Shown: positions 19,782 through 30,931, counted from the stretch's first letter. The stretch is DNA of 64,000 nt from Variovorax sp. 770b2 (GCF_900115685.1 NZ_FOXJ01000001.1:1087796-1151795); one strand, 5' to 3'. A program made the numbers and translations. The notes: a model not told the origin generated them from the sequence alone.

Positions 19782-21008
19782 TCAGCCTGCCGCCTTGAAC
19801 GGGCTGCGCTCGCCCAGGTGGTCCATGTAGTTCCCGATGCCGGCACCCTCGCGCTCGAGAAAGCGCTCGACCGCGTCCGAGAACGCCGGGTGCGCGAGCC
19901 AGTGGGCGCTGGTGGTCTTCACCGGCATCAGCGCGCGCGCCATCTTGTGCTCGCCCTGCGCGCCGCCCTCGAAGCGCCGTGCGCCGTGTTCGATGCACCA
20001 GGCAAGGGGCTGGTAGTAGCAGGCCTCGAAATGCAGGCAGTCGACGCGCTCCAGCGCGCCCCAGTAGCGGCCGTAGGCGACGAGCGGTTCGTCCGGCTGC
20101 GTGGAGAGCGCGATCAGGCTGGTCGCCATGGGCTTGCCGTTGCGCTCGGCGACGAACAGCAGCCAGGCCTCGGGCAGGGTGTCGGCCATGCGCTGGAAGA
20201 AATCGCGCGTGAGATAGGGCGGGTTGCCGTGCTCGCGGTAGGTGCGCTCGTAGCAGCGGTAGAAGAAATCCCAGTCGGCCTTCGAGATGTCCTTGCCGCG
20301 CGACCAGCGGAAGCTCACGCCCGCGTCGGCGACCTTGCGGCGCTCCTGGCGGATCTTCTTGCGCTTGTCGTGCGCAAGGCTGGCGAGGAAGGCCTCGAAG
20401 TCGGGGTAGCCGGGCGGCTCCAGGGTGGAGCGCTCCCCATCGGAGGGCGGCGAGGGCATGTCGGTGCCGGGCGCCGGCGCCACATTCGTCCAGTGGAACT
20501 GCACCGTGTTGCGCAGCATCAGCCCGGCTTCGGTGCACGCGGCGATGTCATCGTCGGCGCCGAACAAGAGGTGCAGAGAAGAAAGTTCTTCCTGCTTGCA
20601 CCAGGCAACCAGCGCCTGCACCAGCAGCGTGCGGCTTTGCGCATCGCGCGCCAGGAGGCGCGTGCCCGGCACCGGTGTGAACGGCACGGCGACCACGGCC
20701 TTGGGGTAGTAGGCAAGCCCGTGCTGCTCGTAGGCGTTGGCCCAGGCCCAGTCGAAGACGTACTCGCCGTACGAATGGTCCTTGATGTAGACCGGGCAGG
20801 CGGCTTCGAGCTGCTTGCCGCGCCACAGCGTGATGAACTGTGCCGTCCATCCGCTCGCGGGCGATGCGCTGTCGCTTTCGTGCAGCGCCGCGAGGTATTC
20901 GTGGCGCATGAAAGGCGAGGGCTCGGCCTGCGCGGCGAGCAGCGCGTTCCAGGCTTTCGGGCTCACGTCCGACGGCGACGCCAGAACCCGAATGACATAA
21001 TCGTTCAA
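19782..21008 (-). CDS. FemAB-like / GNAT-fold acyltransferase (PF04339 type)
   Basis: A protein of about 408 residues of the peptidogalycan biosynthesis-like GNAT family (COG3146). Typical segments are PFMRHEYLAALHESDS near the N-terminus, YGEYVFDWAWANAYEQHGLAYYPKAVVAVPFTPVPG, LLFVAERNGKPMATSLIAL and YYQPLAWCIEHGARRFEGGAQGEHKMARALMPV. The last of these is the strongest family marker. The start is uncertain: TTG at 21008 (with GGAAGAAAAAGG just upstream) avoids overlap with the divergent nadE gene, whereas an ATG at 21047 would overlap it by 20 bp. The substrate of this family is not established. Confidence 0.75.
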   Translation of the reverse strand: MNDYVIRVLASPSDVSPKAWNALLAAQAEPSPFMRHEYLAALHESDSASPASGWTAQFITLWRGKQLEAACPVYIKDHSYGEYVFDWAWANAYEQHGLAYYPKAVVAVPFTPVPGTRLLARDAQSRTLLVQALVAWCKQEELSSLHLLFGADDDIAACTEAGLMLRNTVQFHWTNVAPAPGTDMPSPPSDGERSTLEPPGYPDFEAFLASLAHDKRKKIRQERRKVADAGVSFRWSRGKDISKADWDFFYRCYERTYREHGNPPYLTRDFFQRMADTLPEAWLLFVAERNGKPMATSLIALSTQPDEPLVAYGRYWGALERVDCLHFEACYYQPLAWCIEHGARRFEGGAQGEHKMARALMPVKTTSAHWLAHPAFSDAVERFLEREGAGIGNYMDHLGERSPFKAAG

Positions 21009-21027
21009 GCCTTTTTCTTCCTTCTGT

Positions 21028-23060
<2,033 letters not shown>

Positions 23061-23063
23061 GAG

Positions 23064-23147
23064 CTCGCCCCCAGGCTGCGCGCACTTCGTGTCGCGTCGC
23101 CAACCCCCTGCAGGGGGCAACACCTGAGGCCCGGCAGAGCCGGTTCC
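23064..23147 (+). repeat. dispersed 84-bp intergenic repeat, copy 1
   Basis: This 84-bp stretch begins CTCGCCCCCAGGCT, contains the hairpin CCCCCTGCAGGGGG and ends with GAGCCGGTTCC. By eye it matches the block at 46518-46601 at about 75 of 84 positions, without gaps. It sits 3 bp after the glnB stop. It is REP-like: short, GC-rich, palindromic and intergenic. Confidence 0.75.
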
Positions 23148-23200
23148 TCGGTGTTTCTGGAAGGGCCCGGCCCCTGGTGTCGCCTGGTGTCGAGCGGGCG

Positions 23201-23791
23201 TCAGAGGTTTTCCGACAGCCTGTCTTCGCGCGGATGGAGCGGCACTTCGGCGCGCAGCGTGGTGAGCAGTTCGGTGGCGTCGGTGCCGGTGCGGATCAAC
23301 TGCATCTGCCAGTCACCCATGAAGCCTTCGCGCACGCTGTGGGCGAGAAAGTCGAGCAGCTTGTCGTAGTAGCCGGCGGTGTTGAGGATGCCCGTCGGCT
23401 TGTCGTGGTAGCCCAGTTGGCGCCAGGTCCAGATCTCGAACAGTTCCTCGAAGGTGCCGATGCCGCCCGGCAGGGCGATGAAGGCGTCGGCGCGCTCGCC
23501 CATCATGGCCTTGCGCTCGTGCATGGTGTCCACCACGTGCAGTTCGTCGCACAGCGGGTTGGCCAGTTCCTTGTCGACCAGGGCCTTGGGAATGATGCCG
23601 ACGACGCGGCCGCCGGCCAGGCGCGTGGCTTCGGCCACCGTGCCCATCAGGCCGGTGCGGCCGCCACCGTAGACCAGTTGCCCGCCGTGCTGGCCGATCC
23701 ACTGGCCGACGGCCTTGGCGGCCTCGGAAAACTCGGGGCGCTCGCCGGGGCGCGAGCCGCAATACACACAGATCGAAAATTCAGGATTCAT
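23201..23791 (-). CDS. LOG family protein (cytokinin riboside monophosphate phosphoribohydrolase-like)
   Basis: A 196-residue Rossmann-fold protein of the TIGR00730/LOG family, whose members hydrolyse nucleoside 5'-monophosphates, including cytokinin ribotides, to the base and ribose 5-phosphate. The nucleotide site motifs GGGRTGLMG (42-50) and PGGIGTFEE (108-116) are intact. The ATG at 23791 gives the standard start MNPEFSICVYCGSRPG; a further upstream in-frame Met adds unlikely residues. It follows the dgkA operon on the same strand with a 31-bp gap. Its role could be housekeeping nucleotide clean-up or, in a plant-associated bacterium, cytokinin activation. Confidence 0.88.
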   Translation of the reverse strand: MNPEFSICVYCGSRPGERPEFSEAAKAVGQWIGQHGGQLVYGGGRTGLMGTVAEATRLAGGRVVGIIPKALVDKELANPLCDELHVVDTMHERKAMMGERADAFIALPGGIGTFEELFEIWTWRQLGYHDKPTGILNTAGYYDKLLDFLAHSVREGFMGDWQMQLIRTGTDATELLTTLRAEVPLHPREDRLSENL

Positions 23792-23822
23792 CCCGCCATC
23801 ATGCCTCGGGATGCCGGCCCGC

Positions 23823-24230
23823 TCATGACACGAAGCGCGCCCACAATGCCGCCGCCCAGATGCCACCGCACAACGTGAGCGAGAGCAGCACCGCGGCGCT
23901 GCCCATGTCCTTGGCGCGCTTGGAGAGGTCGTGCCATTCGGGGCCGATGCGGTCGATGGCAGCCTCCACGGCGGTGTTGAGCAGCTCCACGATCATCACC
24001 AGGATCGCGCTGCCGGCGAGCAGCGCCACCTCGACCCAGCTGCGCCCGAGCCAGAAGGACACCGGGATCATCACGATCGAGAGGATCGCTTCCTGCCGGA
24101 AGGCAGGCTCGCTCCAGCCGGCGCGCAGGCCCTGGAGCGAAATCAGCGTGGCATGAAAGACGCGCTCCAAGCCCTTGCGGGCCTTCTGCGGATTGACGGC
24201 GGGGTCGGGAAGCTCGGGCAGGGCACTCAT
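23823..24230 (-). CDS. dgkA: diacylglycerol kinase
   Basis: A 135-residue integral membrane kinase that phosphorylates diacylglycerol to phosphatidic acid for phospholipid recycling. The catalytic helix ELLNTAVEAAIDRI (82-95) and KRAKDMGSAAVLL match the DgkA family signature. Three hydrophobic helices are visible (about 48-62, 66-82 and 113-131). It is slightly longer at the N-terminus than the E. coli protein (about 122 residues). Its start overlaps the stop of the RDD gene by 4 bp, placing it at the end of the sigma factor-DUF3619-DUF3106-RDD transcript. Confidence 0.92.
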   Translation of the reverse strand: MSALPELPDPAVNPQKARKGLERVFHATLISLQGLRAGWSEPAFRQEAILSIVMIPVSFWLGRSWVEVALLAGSAILVMIVELLNTAVEAAIDRIGPEWHDLSKRAKDMGSAAVLLSLTLCGGIWAAALWARFVS

Positions 24231-24793
24231 CGGCGGCTCATGGGCTTGGAGGTGATGAGCCGCGTACCGGCCCAGGCGTCGTGCCAGAACTGGCGATCGG
24301 GGTGAAAACGTGCAAGAACCGCCCAGACTGCGACCCAGCCGAAGATCAGGACGGTCGATTCGCCGCCCGAGAGCCTGAAGGGCGCAATGGCGGCCAGCGG
24401 CGGCAGGAACCAGATCCAGCTCAGAAGATACCGGGCCAACGCCCGGCGCTGGCTGACGGGCTGGCCGTGGACGTCGACGATGCGGATGTTCCAGGTCTTC
24501 ATCGCAAGCGTCTGGCCCTTGGTCCAGAACCAGACGAAATACACGCCGAACACCACGAAAAGGAAGGCCTGGAACAGGTGCCGGCGCGAGTCCATGGCGT
24601 CGCGCATCTGGCCCAGCGTGCTGAACAGCCAGCCCGAGACGAACACGACCGCGAACAGCAGCATGCCCTCGTAGAGCCAGCAGGCCATCCGGGGCCAGAG
24701 GCCGGGTACCGTCGAGGGAGGGGCGCTGGTTGCCGGGGAAACAGGCGAGGCGGACTGATCGGGCCCCGAAGCCTCGGGAGAACTGGAAACCAT
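24227..24793 (-). CDS. RDD family membrane protein
   Basis: A 188-residue membrane protein of the RDD family. Helices are visible at about 37-62 (WLYEGMLLFAVVFVSGWLF), 75-95 (LFQAFLFVVFGVYFVWFW) and 125-160 (ARYLLSWIWFLPPLAAIAP, VLIFGWVAVWAVLARF). The family motif is partly kept (MKTWNIRIVDVHGQPVSQRRALARYLL). Some RDD proteins act as ion exchangers, but no function can be assigned here. The N-terminal 30 residues are Ser/Pro-rich. It starts 13 bp after the DUF3106 gene and overlaps dgkA. Confidence 0.85.
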   Translation of the reverse strand: MVSSSPEASGPDQSASPVSPATSAPPSTVPGLWPRMACWLYEGMLLFAVVFVSGWLFSTLGQMRDAMDSRRHLFQAFLFVVFGVYFVWFWTKGQTLAMKTWNIRIVDVHGQPVSQRRALARYLLSWIWFLPPLAAIAPFRLSGGESTVLIFGWVAVWAVLARFHPDRQFWHDAWAGTRLITSKPMSRR

Positions 24794-24806
24794 CGAAACC
24801 TTGGTG

Positions 24807-25640
24807 TCAGGGGGCGGAGGGAAGCTGCTCGGTCGCTGCGGGTGTCGGCGTTGGCGGCGGGACCTGGGCCTCGGCGGGAACCGGCGGCGATGCGACGTAG
24901 ACGGGTGCAGGTGCCGTGGCAGGGACGATGCTGGCTGCAGCAGGCGCCCGCTCCAGCGGCGTCGCCACCAGGATGGCGGCCGGTGCGGACGGCGATGGGG
25001 CCAGCACGATCCTGGGCGTGTGCTGGCCGGGCGGCGTGACGGCCGGCACCGGCACGAGCTTCTGCGACGAGACAGGGCGTACCGGAATGGCCGCGCCGCG
25101 GGGCTTGGCCGGGGCGCGTTCGGCGAGCTTGCGCTTTTCTTCTTCGCTCAAGGCCTGGTATTGCTCCCACTTGGCCTTGCGCTCGTCGGCCGGCACACGC
25201 TTGACCTCGGCGAAATTCAGGCGCGCCTGGGCGCGCTGCTGGTTGCTCAGGGCGGCCCACTCGATCATGCGGCTGTGCAAGGTGACTTGGTCATCTGCCG
25301 ACATGTTCGCGAAGTTTCGTGACAGCGCCAGCCATTTGCGCTTTTGCCCGGTGTTCATCGTGGTCCAGTGCGGGACCAGGGGCTTGAGGGCCTGCTGCTG
25401 TTCGGCGGTGAGTTCGCTCCAGAGCGGCTTGGTCGCGGGAACTGCCTTGGCGGCGCCCGCCGCCGCTGAATTCGCAACGCCCGTCTGCCCGGACTTGTTG
25501 GCCTCGGAGGGGGGCTGGGCGCAGGCGAGCGTCAGGCCGAAGGCTGCGACGGCAAACGCGCCCGCCCAAACGAATGCGCCCGCCGTGAGCGGGCGCAAGG
25601 GACGGGATGTGTTCGCGCTGGAGTTGGAACGGCGTCGCAT
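24807..25640 (-). CDS. exported DUF3106 protein
   Basis: A 277-residue protein with a signal or anchor segment near residues 19-41 (AGAFVWAGAFAVAAFGLTLACA). The central DUF3106 domain contains regularly spaced tryptophans and the family phrase LWSELTAEQQQALKPLVPHWTTMNTGQKRKWLALSRNF, followed by KWEQYQALSEEEKRKLAE. The C-terminal 110 residues are Pro/Ala/Val-rich and probably disordered. Function is unknown. The spacing of 14 bp from the DUF3619 gene and 13 bp to the RDD gene places it in the sigma-factor operon, as is usual in Burkholderiales. Confidence 0.82.
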   Translation of the reverse strand: MRRRSNSSANTSRPLRPLTAGAFVWAGAFAVAAFGLTLACAQPPSEANKSGQTGVANSAAAGAAKAVPATKPLWSELTAEQQQALKPLVPHWTTMNTGQKRKWLALSRNFANMSADDQVTLHSRMIEWAALSNQQRAQARLNFAEVKRVPADERKAKWEQYQALSEEEKRKLAERAPAKPRGAAIPVRPVSSQKLVPVPAVTPPGQHTPRIVLAPSPSAPAAILVATPLERAPAAASIVPATAPAPVYVASPPVPAEAQVPPPTPTPAATEQLPSAP

Positions 25641-25654
25641 TCGGTCGGTGGGGG

Positions 25655-26077
25655 TCAGTCGGAGGCGCCGTCGGCCTTCAGGAATTGGGCGAAGCCCGGG
25701 TCGGTGTAGGCGGCGGGGGGCAGGTCGCCGGTGAGCAAGGCGGAATCGACCTCGGCCAGTTCGCTGGCGCGGTCGTCGTCCTGCATCACGCTGATGGTGA
25801 TGAGGCCGGCCACGAGGGCGATCAGCGGCACCACCGACCCGATGCGGGTCCACCAGCCACCGCCCAGCGTGAGCGTGCTGCCGGACTGCACCACCGCTGG
25901 CGCGGTCCGCAATTGCGGAGCCTGCTTGCGCGCGGCCACGGCCTGGGCGCGCGCAACGCGCAGCCGCTCGCCGATGTCGTGCGACAGCTCCTGGTTGCCG
26001 GCGGACAGCCGGGCAGCCAGACGCTGACCGAACTGATCTTCGGCGGCGATAGAAGAGGTTGGAACCTTAGTGTTCAT
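25655..26077 (-). CDS. DUF3619 family single-span membrane protein
   Basis: A 140-residue protein with one central membrane segment (about 81-100, IGSVVPLIALVAGLITISVM). The N-terminus is cytoplasmic, helical and Arg/Gln-rich (FGQRLAARLSAGNQELSHDIGERLRVARAQAVAARK); the C-terminus is acidic. The layout, with coupling to the sigma factor gene (ATGA overlap, start 26077), is what one expects of an anti-sigma factor, and I infer that role. DUF3619 itself has no established function as far as I know. An upstream in-frame Met would run into the sigma gene. Confidence 0.8.
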   Translation of the reverse strand: MNTKVPTSSIAAEDQFGQRLAARLSAGNQELSHDIGERLRVARAQAVAARKQAPQLRTAPAVVQSGSTLTLGGGWWTRIGSVVPLIALVAGLITISVMQDDDRASELAEVDSALLTGDLPPAAYTDPGFAQFLKADGASD

Positions 26078-26640
26078 AGCGATATTCCCTTGGCCTTGAG
26101 CGCCTTGCTCAGAGCGTGAACGGCTCGCGAACAATGGGTTTTGACGCTGCCCTCGGAGCAGCCCATTGCGGCGGCCGTCTCTGCGACGTCCATTTCCTCC
26201 CAGTAACGCATCAGGAAAGCCTCGCGTTGACGGCCCGGCAATGCGGCGATCTGCTCCTCGATCTCGTGGAAGACCTGGGCGCGGCGGGTCGTGTCTTCGG
26301 CACTTTCCGTCTCTCTGGAGTCGGTTGGCGAGACGAAGTTCTCCAGAAGGTCGAAATCTCCGTCATCGTCGACCGATTCGAAATCACTGAGATTGGAGAA
26401 AAGGGCGCGGCGGGTTTTCCGGCGGCGGAACCAGTCGAGCGTGCAGTTCGACAGGATGCGCTGGAACAGCATCGGCAACTCGTTGGCTGGCTTGTCGCCA
26501 TAGTGCTGCGCCAGCTTCATCATGCTGTCCTGCACGATGTCGAGCGCCGCTTCTTCGTCCCGCACGTGGTAGACCGAGCGCTTGAAAGCGCGCCGTTCGA
26601 CGCTTTTCAGGAAGTCGGAGAGTTCTTGTTCAGTGGCCAA
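26074..26640 (-). CDS. ECF-type RNA polymerase sigma factor
   Basis: A 188-residue sigma-70 family factor with region 2 (about residues 8-75, with DEEAALDIVQDSMMKLAQHYGD and DWFRRRKTRRALF) and region 4 (about 125-180, LPGRQREAFLMRYWEEMDVAETAAAMGCSEGSVKTHCSRAVHAL). A long acidic linker (SDFESVDDDGDFDLLENF) separates them. It is the promoter-proximal gene of the operon that continues with DUF3619, DUF3106, RDD and dgkA, so it may control envelope or lipid functions and probably its own operon. The upstream gap (26641-26924) is shared with the divergent ilvB gene. Confidence 0.88.
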   Translation of the reverse strand: MATEQELSDFLKSVERRAFKRSVYHVRDEEAALDIVQDSMMKLAQHYGDKPANELPMLFQRILSNCTLDWFRRRKTRRALFSNLSDFESVDDDGDFDLLENFVSPTDSRETESAEDTTRRAQVFHEIEEQIAALPGRQREAFLMRYWEEMDVAETAAAMGCSEGSVKTHCSRAVHALSKALKAKGISL

Positions 26641-26890
26641 GCGAGAGGGGCGCGCAAAGGTGCGCCGCGTGGGAAGGGATGTCTAGCGAACGCTTATGGT
26701 TTTCCGCCGCGGATTATGCCCCGGCGCCTTTACAGACGACCTGAAGCGAATCTGAACGGCCGGTAATGTCATAATCCGCGCTGCAAGTCAAAAGGCAAAC
26801 GGGTCAAGGTCCGGCGGAACATCAGTCCGCTCATGGCCATGGCCTCAAGTCCTGGCGCGACCTCACAAGGGTTGGCAAGGGGCACCCAAG

Positions 26891-26911
26891 GTTTTTCGTT
26901 CCCGAAAAAAC
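26891..26911 (+). other. stem-loop in the ilvB 5' untranslated region
   Basis: GTTTTTCG and CGAAAAAAC form a hairpin that ends 13 bp before the ilvB start. The 284-bp gap 26641-26924 otherwise shows no gene. A short in-frame peptide there (from 26833) is not rich in Ile, Val or Leu codons, so a classical attenuator is not supported. Confidence 0.4.
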
Positions 26912-26924
26912 ACAAAGGTTGATC

Positions 26925-28709
26925 ATGGAAATCTCGAAGGCGGAGATCATCTCCGCAGCAGCCGCGTCCTCTGGCGCCGGCAACCCAACGCAAGAACTCA
27001 TGGGCGCTGAAGTGCTGGTCAAGGCACTGCAGGCCGAAGGCGTCCAGTACATCTGGGGCTACCCCGGCGGCGCGGTTCTGTACATCTACGACGCGTTCTA
27101 CAAGCAGGACACCATCCAGCACGTTCTGGTGCGCCACGAGCAGGCAGCCGTGCACGCGGCCGATGGCTATGCGCGCGCCACCGGCGAAGTGGGCGTGGCA
27201 CTGGTCACCTCGGGCCCTGGCCTGACCAACGCGGTCACCGGCATCGCCACGGCGTACATGGACTCCATTCCGATGGTGATCATCTCGGGCCAGGTGCCGA
27301 CAGCCGCCATCGGTCTGGATGCCTTCCAGGAATGCGACACGGTCGGTATCACCCGCCCCATCGTCAAGCACAACTTCCTCGTCAAGGATCCGAAGGATCT
27401 GGCCATGACGATGAAGAAGGCCTTCCACATCGCACGCAGCGGCCGCCCGGGCCCCGTGGTGGTGGACGTGCCCAAGGACGTTTCCTTCAAGAAGACGCCT
27501 TACGCCGGCTATCCCGACAAGGTCGAGATGCGTTCGTACAACCCGGTGCGCAAGGGCCACGGCGGCCAGATCCGCAAGGCGCTGCAGTTGTTGCTGGCGG
27601 CCAAGCGCCCGTACATCTACACCGGCGGCGGCGTGCTCCTGGGCAACGCCTGCAACGAACTGCGCACGCTGGTCGACATGCTGGGCTACCCGGTCACCAA
27701 CACGCTGATGGGCCTGGGCGCCTACCCGGCGAGCGACCGAAAGTTCCTCGGCATGCTGGGCATGCACGGCACCATCGAGGCCAACAACGCGATGCAGAAC
27801 TGCGACGTGCTGCTGGCCGTGGGCGCGCGCTTCGACGACCGCGTGATCGGCAACCCCAAACACTTCGCGACGAACGAACGCAAGATCATCCACGTCGACA
27901 TCGACCCGTCGAGCATCTCCAAGCGCGTGAAGGTCGACATCCCGATCGTCGGCGACGTGAAGGATGTGCTCACCGAGTTGATCTCGATGATCCGCGAGAG
28001 CACCACCAAGCCCGACGCCGGCGCACTGGCCGACTGGTGGAAGACCATCGAAGCCTGGCGCTCGCGCGACTGCCTCAAGTACGACCGCGGCAACAAGGAC
28101 GTGATCAAGCCGCAGTACGTGGTCGAGACGCTCTGGAACATGACCAAGGACGCCGACGCGTACATCACGTCGGACGTGGGCCAGCACCAGATGTGGGCCG
28201 CGCAGTACTACCGCTTCGACGAGCCGCGCCGCTGGATCAACTCGGGTGGCTTGGGCACCATGGGCGTGGGCATTCCCTACGCCATGGGCATCAAGCTCGC
28301 CAAGCCCGATTCGGAAGTGTTCACCATCACCGGCGAAGGCTCGGTGCAGATGTGCATCCAGGAACTCTCCACCTGCCTGCAATACAACACGCCGATCAAG
28401 ATCTGCTCGCTCAACAACCGCTACCTGGGCATGGTGCGCCAGTGGCAGGAGATCGAATACTCCGGCCGCTACAGCCACAGCTACATGGACGCGCTGCCCA
28501 ACTTCGTGAAGCTCGCCGAGGCCTACGGCCACGTCGGCATGCTGATCGAGCGTCCACAAGACGTGGAGCCCGCGCTGCGTGAAGCGCGCAAGCTCAAGGA
28601 CCGCACGGTGTTCATGGATTTCCGCACCGACCCCACCGAGAACGTGTTCCCGATGGTGAAGGCCGGCATGGGCATCACCGAGATGCTGTTGGGTTCCGAA
28701 GATCTCTGA
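26925..28709 (+). CDS. ilvB: acetolactate synthase, large catalytic subunit
   Basis: A 594-residue thiamine-diphosphate enzyme that condenses pyruvate to acetolactate, or pyruvate plus 2-oxobutyrate to acetohydroxybutyrate, the first common step of valine, leucine and isoleucine synthesis. Visible are the ThDP-activating Glu (VLVRHEQAAVHAADGYARATG), the FAD-domain region (AVGARFDDRVIG) and the ThDP/Mg motif (GEGSVQMCIQEL ... NNRYLGMVRQWQ). The ATG at 26925 is chosen; an in-frame TTG lies two codons earlier. It is followed after 108 bp by the regulatory subunit gene ilvH. Confidence 0.95.
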   Translation: MEISKAEIISAAAASSGAGNPTQELMGAEVLVKALQAEGVQYIWGYPGGAVLYIYDAFYKQDTIQHVLVRHEQAAVHAADGYARATGEVGVALVTSGPGLTNAVTGIATAYMDSIPMVIISGQVPTAAIGLDAFQECDTVGITRPIVKHNFLVKDPKDLAMTMKKAFHIARSGRPGPVVVDVPKDVSFKKTPYAGYPDKVEMRSYNPVRKGHGGQIRKALQLLLAAKRPYIYTGGGVLLGNACNELRTLVDMLGYPVTNTLMGLGAYPASDRKFLGMLGMHGTIEANNAMQNCDVLLAVGARFDDRVIGNPKHFATNERKIIHVDIDPSSISKRVKVDIPIVGDVKDVLTELISMIRESTTKPDAGALADWWKTIEAWRSRDCLKYDRGNKDVIKPQYVVETLWNMTKDADAYITSDVGQHQMWAAQYYRFDEPRRWINSGGLGTMGVGIPYAMGIKLAKPDSEVFTITGEGSVQMCIQELSTCLQYNTPIKICSLNNRYLGMVRQWQEIEYSGRYSHSYMDALPNFVKLAEAYGHVGMLIERPQDVEPALREARKLKDRTVFMDFRTDPTENVFPMVKAGMGITEMLLGSEDL

Positions 28710-28764
28710 TCGATCTGCGGCGCATTCGCTTAACTCTTTACTGACGAATCTATTGCCCGCCAAG

Positions 28765-28786
28765 CCCGCGCATTACCGTGCGCGGG
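28765..28786 (+). other. intergenic stem-loop between ilvB and ilvH
   Basis: CCCGCGCA and TGCGCGGG form a perfect 8-bp stem with the loop TTACCG. No U-rich tail follows, so it is more likely an mRNA-stability or processing hairpin than an intrinsic terminator. It ends 31 bp before the ilvH start. Confidence 0.5.
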
Positions 28787-28817
28787 GGAGGGCGGCGAAA
28801 AGAGGAGTCGCGCAAAC

Positions 28818-29309
28818 ATGAAACACATCATTGCAGTGCTGCTGGAAAACGAGCCGGGTGCTCTTTCCCGCGTGGTGGGCCTGTTCTCGGCCCGTGGCTA
28901 CAACATCGAATCGCTGACCGTCGCGCCGACCGAGGACGCGAGCCTCTCGCGCATGACCATCGTCACGACCGGTTCGGACGAGGTGATCGAGCAGATCACC
29001 AAGCACCTGAACCGCCTGATCGAGGTCGTGAAGGTCGTCGACCTGACCGAAGGCGCCTACACCGAGCGCGAGCTCATGATGGTGAAGGTGCGCGCCGTGG
29101 GCAAGGAGCGGGAAGAAATGATGCGCATGGCCGAGATCTTTCGCGGCCGCATCATCGACGTCACCGACAAGAGCTACACCATCGAACTCACCGGCGATCA
29201 CGGCAAAAATGACGCTTTTTTGGAAGCGATCGACCGTAGCGCTATCCTCGAGACTGTCCGCACCGGTGCCAGCGGCATTGGGCGCGGCGAGCGCATCCTG
29301 CGCGTGTAG
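28818..29309 (+). CDS. ilvH: acetolactate synthase, small regulatory subunit
   Basis: A 163-residue regulatory subunit that activates the catalytic subunit and mediates valine feedback inhibition. The N-terminal ACT domain is clear (MKHIIAVLLENEPGALSRVVGLFSARGYNIESLTV), followed by the C-terminal ALS_ss_C domain (MMVKVRAVGKEREEMMRMAEIFRGRIIDV). AGAGGAG lies about 12 bp upstream of the ATG. The gene is between ilvB and the DUF4282 gene in the ilv cluster. The length matches IlvH/IlvN proteins of about 163 residues. Confidence 0.95.
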   Translation: MKHIIAVLLENEPGALSRVVGLFSARGYNIESLTVAPTEDASLSRMTIVTTGSDEVIEQITKHLNRLIEVVKVVDLTEGAYTERELMMVKVRAVGKEREEMMRMAEIFRGRIIDVTDKSYTIELTGDHGKNDAFLEAIDRSAILETVRTGASGIGRGERILRV

Positions 29310-29362
29310 GGGGTGAAGATCCCCTCAGTTTCAATGTTTCAAATCAACATGAGGAGAAGGTA

Positions 29363-29626
29363 ATGCAAGACTTGCTGGGTTTCGAGAAGATGGTGACCCC
29401 GATCATCATTCGGATTCTGTACTTCCTCGGACTGCTGGGTGTGCTCGCGGCAACGGTCATCTCGTTGTTCCAGGGCCGCATCCTGGCTGCCATCGGTATT
29501 CTTGTTTTCGGCGCGATCATGGTTCGCGTCTACAGCGAATTGCTGATCCTGCTGTTCCGCATTCACGACAACCTCGTGTCCATCAACCAGCAAATGAAGG
29601 ACCGGAATCCCTCCGGCCAACTGTGA
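29363..29626 (+). CDS. DUF4282 small membrane protein
   Basis: An 87-residue protein with two membrane helices (about 13-34, IIIRILYFLGLLGVLAATVISLF; about 40-66, ILAAIGILVFGAIMVRVYSELLILLF) and a polar tail (RIHDNLVSINQQMKDRN). This is the DUF4282 layout. GAGGAGAAGG just before the ATG is a strong ribosome-binding site. Function is unknown. Its position between ilvH and ilvC may be incidental. A hairpin follows its stop. Confidence 0.8.
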   Translation: MQDLLGFEKMVTPIIIRILYFLGLLGVLAATVISLFQGRILAAIGILVFGAIMVRVYSELLILLFRIHDNLVSINQQMKDRNPSGQL

Positions 29627-29632
29627 GTGAAC

Positions 29633-29654
29633 GCACCCCCGCTTGAGGGGGTGC
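29633..29654 (+). terminator. hairpin between the DUF4282 gene and ilvC
   Basis: GCACCCCC-GCTTGA-GGGGGTGC forms a perfect 8-bp stem right after the DUF4282 stop. The tail (TCGAGATTAATTAGG) is only weakly U-rich, so termination is probably partial and ilvC may be reached by readthrough or use its own promoter. Confidence 0.45.
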
Positions 29655-29664
29655 TCGAGATTAA

Positions 29665-30696
<1,032 letters not shown>

Positions 30697-30805
30697 AGCC
30701 CCCCGGCTTTTCACTTCGCTTCGCTGCGTGTAATTTGCCACCCCCCCAAAGGGGGGGAGGCGCGGCTCGCCTTGGGGCGGCCCGGCGGCGGCCGCCTCGG
30801 TGGCC
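30697..30805 (+). repeat. possible divergent member of the dispersed intergenic repeat
   Basis: After ilvC the sequence has the same order of parts as the repeats at 23064 and 46518: a C-run followed by GGCTT, a CTTCGCT-rich stretch, a hairpin CCCCCCC-AAA-GGGGGGG, then a GGCCCGGC block. Identity to the other copies is low by eye, so membership in the same family is uncertain. No gene is present. Confidence 0.35.
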
Positions 30806-30822
30806 TTTGAAGCACGCAGGTC

Positions 30823-30854
30823 AAAGGGCCACCCGTTGCGGTGGCCCTTTTGTT
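30823..30854 (+). terminator. intrinsic terminator after ilvC
   Basis: AAAGGGCCACC-CGTTGC-GGTGGCCCTTTT is a perfect 11-bp stem followed by TTGTTTG. It stands 127 bp after the ilvC stop and before pssA, giving a clean end to the ilv transcript. Confidence 0.85.
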
Positions 30855-30914
30855 TGTCGGGGGCGCAGCGCCCCCTGAACTACACTGCGAACCATGCGAC
30901 TCACAGATCAAAAT

Positions 30915-30931
30915 GCTATCGATTGGATAGC
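30915..30931. other. short palindrome upstream of pssA
   Basis: GCTATC-GATTG-GATAGC forms a 6-bp stem, embedded in AAAATGCTATCGATTGGA followed by TAGCTGCTCGCGC. I recall similar sequences between genes in Comamonadaceae, so it may be a dispersed element. It could equally be a regulatory site of the pssA promoter. Confidence 0.35.

Noticed and set aside
26833..26922. A short peptide frame upstream of ilvB as a possible attenuator leader
   Set aside because: It contains no run of Ile, Val or Leu codons, and the nearby hairpin lacks a U-tail.
28765..28786. The hairpin between ilvB and ilvH as an intrinsic terminator
   Set aside because: No U-run follows and the genes form a natural operon, so I list it only as a stem-loop.
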